Source of the DNA: JAFGVL01 sp031553685
GTDB lineage: Bacteria > Bacteroidota > Bacteroidia > Bacteroidales > Paludibacteraceae
Assembly (NCBI GenBank): GCA_031553685.1
Contig: JAVBLE010000058.1
Location: forward strand, 1 to 17,550
Direction of reading: 5' to 3'
DNA: 17,550 nucleotides
Shown here: in pieces, positions 14,641-17,550 of the stretch
Numbering within the stretch: position 1 is the stretch's first letter
How the letters are laid out: every line of letters starts with the position of its first letter
Notes under the pieces: generated by a model
What the model was told of the DNA's origin: nothing
The model's input: only the letters and a program-made list of their open reading frames with translations
The model's database searches: none
Translations under genes and position numbers: made by a program

Positions 14641-15216
14641 TTAATTTACAATTGGTCTTTCGGGTAATTTAAAATAATTCTCCAATTTAATTTTGCGTGC
14701 CAATTGCATCATGCCATACAACACAGCATCCGGACGCGGCGGACAGCCCGGAATATATACATCTACCGGAATAATCTCGTTCACACCATTAACGGTGTTA
14801 TAAGTGTTGCGGAATGGTCCGCCCGAAATAGCACAACCACCCATAGCAATAACATATTTAGGTTCGGCCATTTGGTCGTAAAGGCGTTTGAGTACAGGCG
14901 CCATCTTTTGAACGATAGTGCCGGCTACAAAAACCACATCGGCTTGGCGCGGACTGTTACGCGTAACCTCCCAGCCAAAGCGGGCAAAGTCAGCACGAGC
15001 TGCACCCACACACATAAACTCGATACCGCAACAACTTGTAGCAAAAGTCAATGGCCAAACGGAGTTGGAACGACCCCAATCAATAAAATCGCTTAGTTTC
15101 TTTACCACCACATTGGCTCCGTTCTTATTCAACTCGTCGAGGTATTTTTGCAAATACTCATTGTCGTTGAACTCGCTGTTCGGGATGTTTTTTATTTTAA
15201 TATCTTTTATTTCCAT
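14641..15216 (-). CDS. nuoB: Complex I subunit B (20 kDa, cluster N2)
   Basis: NuoB carries the terminal iron-sulfur cluster N2, which passes electrons to quinone at the interface with NuoD and NuoH. The product is 191 residues when started at 15216. The four expected N2 ligands are present: the adjacent C62 and C63 in TSCCGIEF, C128 in MGGCAISGG, and C158 in IPGCPPRPD. The C-terminus runs on as LARKIKLENYFKLPERPIVN. It overlaps nuoA by 10 nt, which suggests coupled translation. A 73-nt spacer with a heptamer repeat separates it from nuoCD. Nothing suggests loss of function. Confidence 0.97.
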   Translation of the reverse strand: MEIKDIKIKNIPNSEFNDNEYLQKYLDELNKNGANVVVKKLSDFIDWGRSNSVWPLTFATSCCGIEFMCVGAARADFARFGWEVTRNSPRQADVVFVAGTIVQKMAPVLKRLYDQMAEPKYVIAMGGCAISGGPFRNTYNTVNGVNEIIPVDVYIPGCPPRPDAVLYGMMQLARKIKLENYFKLPERPIVN

Positions 15217-15557
15217 TCCAATGCTCCTTTCTTCCATGCATAAGCAAGACCCAATGCTAAAATGACGATGAAAAATCCTACCGTGATTAATCCTTGCATA
15301 CCCAAACTGCGCATTACCACAGCCCAAGGGAATAAGAAGACAGTTTCGACATCGAACATTAAAAATAAAATCGCAAACAGGTAATAACCAACTTTGAATG
15401 GCAACCACGAGTTTCCACGGGTTGGGATACCACATTCATAAGGTTCTCCTTTTTGCGAATTAAACGATTTTGGTGCTACAAAATAACCTATTACCAAAGC
15501 AGCAATGACTAAGAAAATAGAGGTGATAAAGGCGACCAGAAAAAATGCTTCGTTCAT
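15207..15557 (-). CDS. nuoA: Complex I (NADH-quinone oxidoreductase) subunit A
   Basis: NuoA is a small inner-membrane subunit that packs against NuoH, NuoJ and NuoK where the hydrophilic and membrane arms meet. The 116-residue product has three predicted membrane segments at about residues 5-28, 58-78 and 87-108. Family motifs are GEPYECGIP at residues 38-46, whose cysteine lies in the loop near the quinone site, and FDVETVFLFPWA, with the conserved acidic pair D69 and E71. Length and motifs match the family. It is the first gene of the operon, and its last 10 nt overlap the start of nuoB. Confidence 0.96.
   Translation of the reverse strand: MNEAFFLVAFITSIFLVIAALVIGYFVAPKSFNSQKGEPYECGIPTRGNSWLPFKVGYYLFAILFLMFDVETVFLFPWAVVMRSLGMQGLITVGFFIVILALGLAYAWKKGALEWK
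15224..15230 (-). promoter_or_regulatory. Ribosome binding site that fixes the nuoB start
   Basis: The minus strand reads AAAGGAG, 7 nt before the ATG at 15216. The frame is open upstream to 15435 inside nuoA, and another ATG lies at 15237. This Shine-Dalgarno match and the family length select 15216. The site lies inside the nuoA coding sequence, as expected for translational coupling. Confidence 0.7.
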
Positions 15558-15565
15558 ATTTATGT

Positions 15566-15590
15566 GTTGACAAAGGATGAAGTTGACAAA
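15566..15590. repeat. Direct repeat in the nuoA leader
   Basis: The 9-mer gttgacaaa occurs at 15566-15574 and again at 15582-15590, a 16-bp period. On the mRNA it reads UUUGUCAAC twice, ending 8 nt before the nuoA start codon. Short repeats of this kind are common in Bacteroidota spacers. A role in translation or regulator binding is only possible. Confidence 0.4.
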
Positions 15591-15689
15591 TTGATAAAAA
15601 ATATTTCACAAGAACAATTTGTAACTATTTGTTTTTCAGTTTATTTTAAGTGGATATAGCTTCTGTGTTTCCAGAAATTAAAAACGCCG

Positions 15690-15697
15690 CAAATATA
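15690..15697 (-). promoter_or_regulatory. Probable nuo operon promoter (-7 element)
   Basis: The minus strand reads TATATTTG, a full match to the Bacteroidota -7 consensus TAnnTTTG, followed by CGGCG. A TTTG lies upstream at 15713-15710, but 12 bp is closer than the usual -33 spacing. It is the best promoter match in the argS-nuoA gap. It predicts a nuoA leader of about 125 nt. Confidence 0.55.
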
Positions 15698-15719
15698 CAA
15701 TCTAAGTTGCAAACTTTCT

Positions 15720-15735
15720 AACTTATTGATAAGTT
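15720..15735. promoter_or_regulatory. Perfect 7-bp inverted repeat upstream of the nuoA promoter
   Basis: The sequence aacttat-tg-ataagtt is a perfect palindrome apart from two central bases. Its centre lies about 44 bp upstream of the start site predicted from the -7 element at 15690-15697, a usual place for an activator site. No regulator can be named, and AT-rich palindromes of this length also arise by chance. Confidence 0.3.
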
Positions 15736-15782
15736 TTTGCATATTTTATCATGTTAAATTTGAAAGGAATTTATTATAAATG

Positions 15783-15860
15783 ATCTATAGTGTATGACAA
15801 AAATTATGTGAATTGGCGTGCCAATAAGTTCATCCTCGCGGGACGGGTTGGCTCGTTGTT
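15783..15860. repeat. Dispersed intergenic repeat between argS and nuoA
   Basis: Bases 15783-15806 match 180-203 at 23 of 24 positions in the same orientation. Further on, 15839-15853 (cgggacgggttggct) resembles 356-370 and 9719-9733. Between them lies a short inverted repeat, attggc-gt-gccaat (15812-15825). The element ends just short of the argS stop codon. It looks like a copy of a genomic repeat family and not like a gene, and its function is unknown. Confidence 0.6.
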
Positions 15861-15872
15861 TCCAACTAAACA

Positions 15873-17550
15873 TTACATCCGCTCCGGAACCTCAATGCCC
15901 AACAATCCCATAGCTGTCTTGATTACTTTTGCCACATTTATTGAAAGCAATAAACGCATATCGCGCACCGTCGTGTTTTCCTCTTTCAAAATAGAGAAAT
16001 CGTGGTAGAATTGATTATATTCCTTCACTAATTCATAAGTATAATTGGCAATCACTGCCGGACTACATTCGTCAGCTGCTTGCTTTACTATAACCGGAAA
16101 TTCTGCCACAAGCTGTATCAAAGCCGTTTCTTTCTCATTAAGCACTGCTGATTTATCAGCACTCTCGGGCAAAGCAATACCTTGTTCAGCTCCTTTGCGA
16201 AGCACCGATTTAATCCGTGCATGCGTATATTGGATAAACGGACCTGTATTTCCGTTAAAATCAATGGATTCTTTCGGATTGAAAGTCATATTCTTGCGCG
16301 GGTCAACCTTCAATATAAAATATTTCAATGCGCCCAGACCTACCATACGGACAATATTCTCAGCTTCTTCCGTTGTGCAGCCGTCCAGTTTACCAAGTTC
16401 TTGCGACACCTCACGAGCGGTGTCAATCATTTCCTTTATCAGATCGTCGGCATCTACTACCGTACCTTCGCGGCTTTTCATCTTTCCTTCAGGCAATTCC
16501 ACCATTCCATACGAGAAATGCACCAAATCTTTTCCCCACTTAAAGCCCAATTTATCCAACAAAATGGAAAGTACTTGAAAATGATAGTTCTGTTCATTCC
16601 CAACCACATACACCATCTTGTCAATCGGATACTTTTCAAAACGAAGTGCCGCCGTACCAATATCCTGCGTCATATACACCGAAGTGCCGTCCGAGCGCAG
16701 CAACAGTTTTTCGTCTAAGCCGTCAGGCGTAAGGTCAGCCCACACAGAGCCGTCTTCCCTTTTGTAGAAAACACCTTTTGCCAAACCTTCTTCTACTTTG
16801 TTTTTGCCTAACAAATAAGTTTCCGATTCATAATAAATACAATCGAAGTTGACACCAAGTGCCTTGTATGTTTGGTCAAATCCGGCATATACCCATGAGT
16901 TCATCTCTTGCCAGAGCGATACAACCGTTTCGTTGCCCGCTTCCCACTGGCGAAGCATTTCCTGCGCTTCAAGTATCAATGGTGCATTGCGTTTGGCATC
17001 CTCTTCGGTTTGCCCTTGCGATATCAGTTGGCTTATTTCAGCTTTATATTCTTTATCAAAAACAACATAATATTTCCCTACCAAGTGATCGCCTTTCATG
17101 CCTGACGATTGCGGTGTTTCGCCATTACCCCATTTTTGCCAAGCTAGCATTGACTTGCAAATATGAATGCCGCGATCATTTACAATATTAGTTTTTACCA
17201 CATTGTTTCCCACCGCTTTTTCTATTTCAGATAAACTATATCCTAATAAATTATTACGGATATGCCCTAAATGCAATGGTTTATTCGTGTTTGGAGAAGA
17301 ATATTCAATCATTGTTAGCGGAGCATTTTTGTCCGCATTTTTAGTGCCGAATGTTTCCTCTTTATTGATGTTATTCAATTGTGAAACCCAATAATCGGTA
17401 GCGATAGAAAGGTTCAGGAATCCTTTTATTACATTAAAAGCACTTACAATAGGAGCATTTTGTTGTAGGTATTCGCAAATTTCTTGCCCGTATTGTTCCG
17501 GAGATTTGCGAGCCGCCTTCACAAAAGGAAAGACAACTACAGTAACATCA
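15873..17550 (-). CDS. argS: Arginyl-tRNA synthetase, 5'-truncated by the window edge
   Basis: This class I aminoacyl-tRNA synthetase joins arginine to tRNA-Arg in the cytoplasm. The open frame runs off the right edge, and 558 codons are visible. The first visible residues, DVTVVVFPFVKAARKSPEQ, match the interior of the N-terminal domain, so the GTG at 17522 is not the start and roughly 40 residues are probably missing. The class I HIGH signature appears as HLGH at visible residues 93-96 within SSPNTNKPLHLGHIRNN. The KMSKS loop appears as GKMKSREG near visible residues 355-362, a variant usual for ArgS. The DALR-type anticodon-binding domain fills the end, which closes with GIEVPERM. The gene is co-oriented with nuo but 315 bp away, with repeats and a promoter between, so I read it as a separate transcription unit. 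Identity is secure. Confidence 0.97.
   Translation of the reverse strand, partial: DVTVVVFPFVKAARKSPEQYGQEICEYLQQNAPIVSAFNVIKGFLNLSIATDYWVSQLNNINKEETFGTKNADKNAPLTMIEYSSPNTNKPLHLGHIRNNLLGYSLSEIEKAVGNNVVKTNIVNDRGIHICKSMLAWQKWGNGETPQSSGMKGDHLVGKYYVVFDKEYKAEISQLISQGQTEEDAKRNAPLILEAQEMLRQWEAGNETVVSLWQEMNSWVYAGFDQTYKALGVNFDCIYYESETYLLGKNKVEEGLAKGVFYKREDGSVWADLTPDGLDEKLLLRSDGTSVYMTQDIGTAALRFEKYPIDKMVYVVGNEQNYHFQVLSILLDKLGFKWGKDLVHFSYGMVELPEGKMKSREGTVVDADDLIKEMIDTAREVSQELGKLDGCTTEEAENIVRMVGLGALKYFILKVDPRKNMTFNPKESIDFNGNTGPFIQYTHARIKSVLRKGAEQGIALPESADKSAVLNEKETALIQLVAEFPVIVKQAADECSPAVIANYTYELVKEYNQFYHDFSILKEENTTVRDMRLLLSINVAKVIKTAMGLLGIEVPERM

Noticed and set aside
15217..15435. Long upstream extension of nuoB
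   Set aside because: It overlaps nuoA by more than 200 nt and has no NuoB similarity. A Shine-Dalgarno site and the family length support the ATG at 15216.
17520..17522. GTG as the argS start
   Set aside because: The frame continues to the window edge with residues typical of the ArgS N-terminal domain, so the gene is cut by the window.

Overview
The window is a chromosomal segment of a Bacteroidota bacterium, most likely of the order Bacteroidales. Four things point there: moderately AT-rich DNA, promoters of the TAnnTTTG type, a fused NuoCD protein, and a complex I gene order (A-B-CD-H-I-J-K-L-M-N) without nuoE, nuoF or nuoG. I cannot name a genus. Every gene I accept lies on the minus strand, so transcription runs from right to left.

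Layout in the direction of transcription. The window opens inside argS (17550-15873, 5' end missing). A 315-bp gap holds a dispersed repeat, a small palindrome and the probable nuo promoter. The nuo operon follows: nuoA, nuoB, nuoCD, [ORF6N gene 2, Bro-N/DinD-like gene], nuoH, nuoI, nuoJ, nuoK, nuoL, [higB-higA], nuoM, [ORF6N gene 1], nuoN. After it come a DUF47 (PhoU-like) gene and a PiT phosphate transporter gene, which form a separate unit with their own promoter. The last 556 bases carry no convincing gene. They hold palindromic repeats of kinds common in Bacteroidota intergenic DNA and an A/C-rich tail behind pit.

The ten nuo genes encode eleven subunits: the quinone-reducing Q module (B, CD, H, I) and the proton-pumping membrane arm (A, H, J, K, L, M, N). 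The NADH-oxidising N module is not encoded here, so the electron donor is probably not plain NADH bound by NuoF.

The most unusual feature is that five intact accessory genes sit inside this respiratory operon at three junctions, all co-oriented and mostly a few bases from a nuo stop codon. They are two diverged ORF6N-domain paralogs, one Bro-N/DinD-like gene, and a HigBA toxin-antitoxin pair that has its own promoter. Both ORF6N genes carry a long coding palindrome at the homologous codon position. The two share the core TCACAA/TTGTGA, but their outer arms differ in sequence and still pair. The Bro-N gene also has a perfect coding hairpin. Other points are a NuoM without the usual TM7 lysine and a GC-rich repeat between nuoI and nuoJ. 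A near-identical 24-bp sequence also lies on both sides of the whole nuo-pit block.
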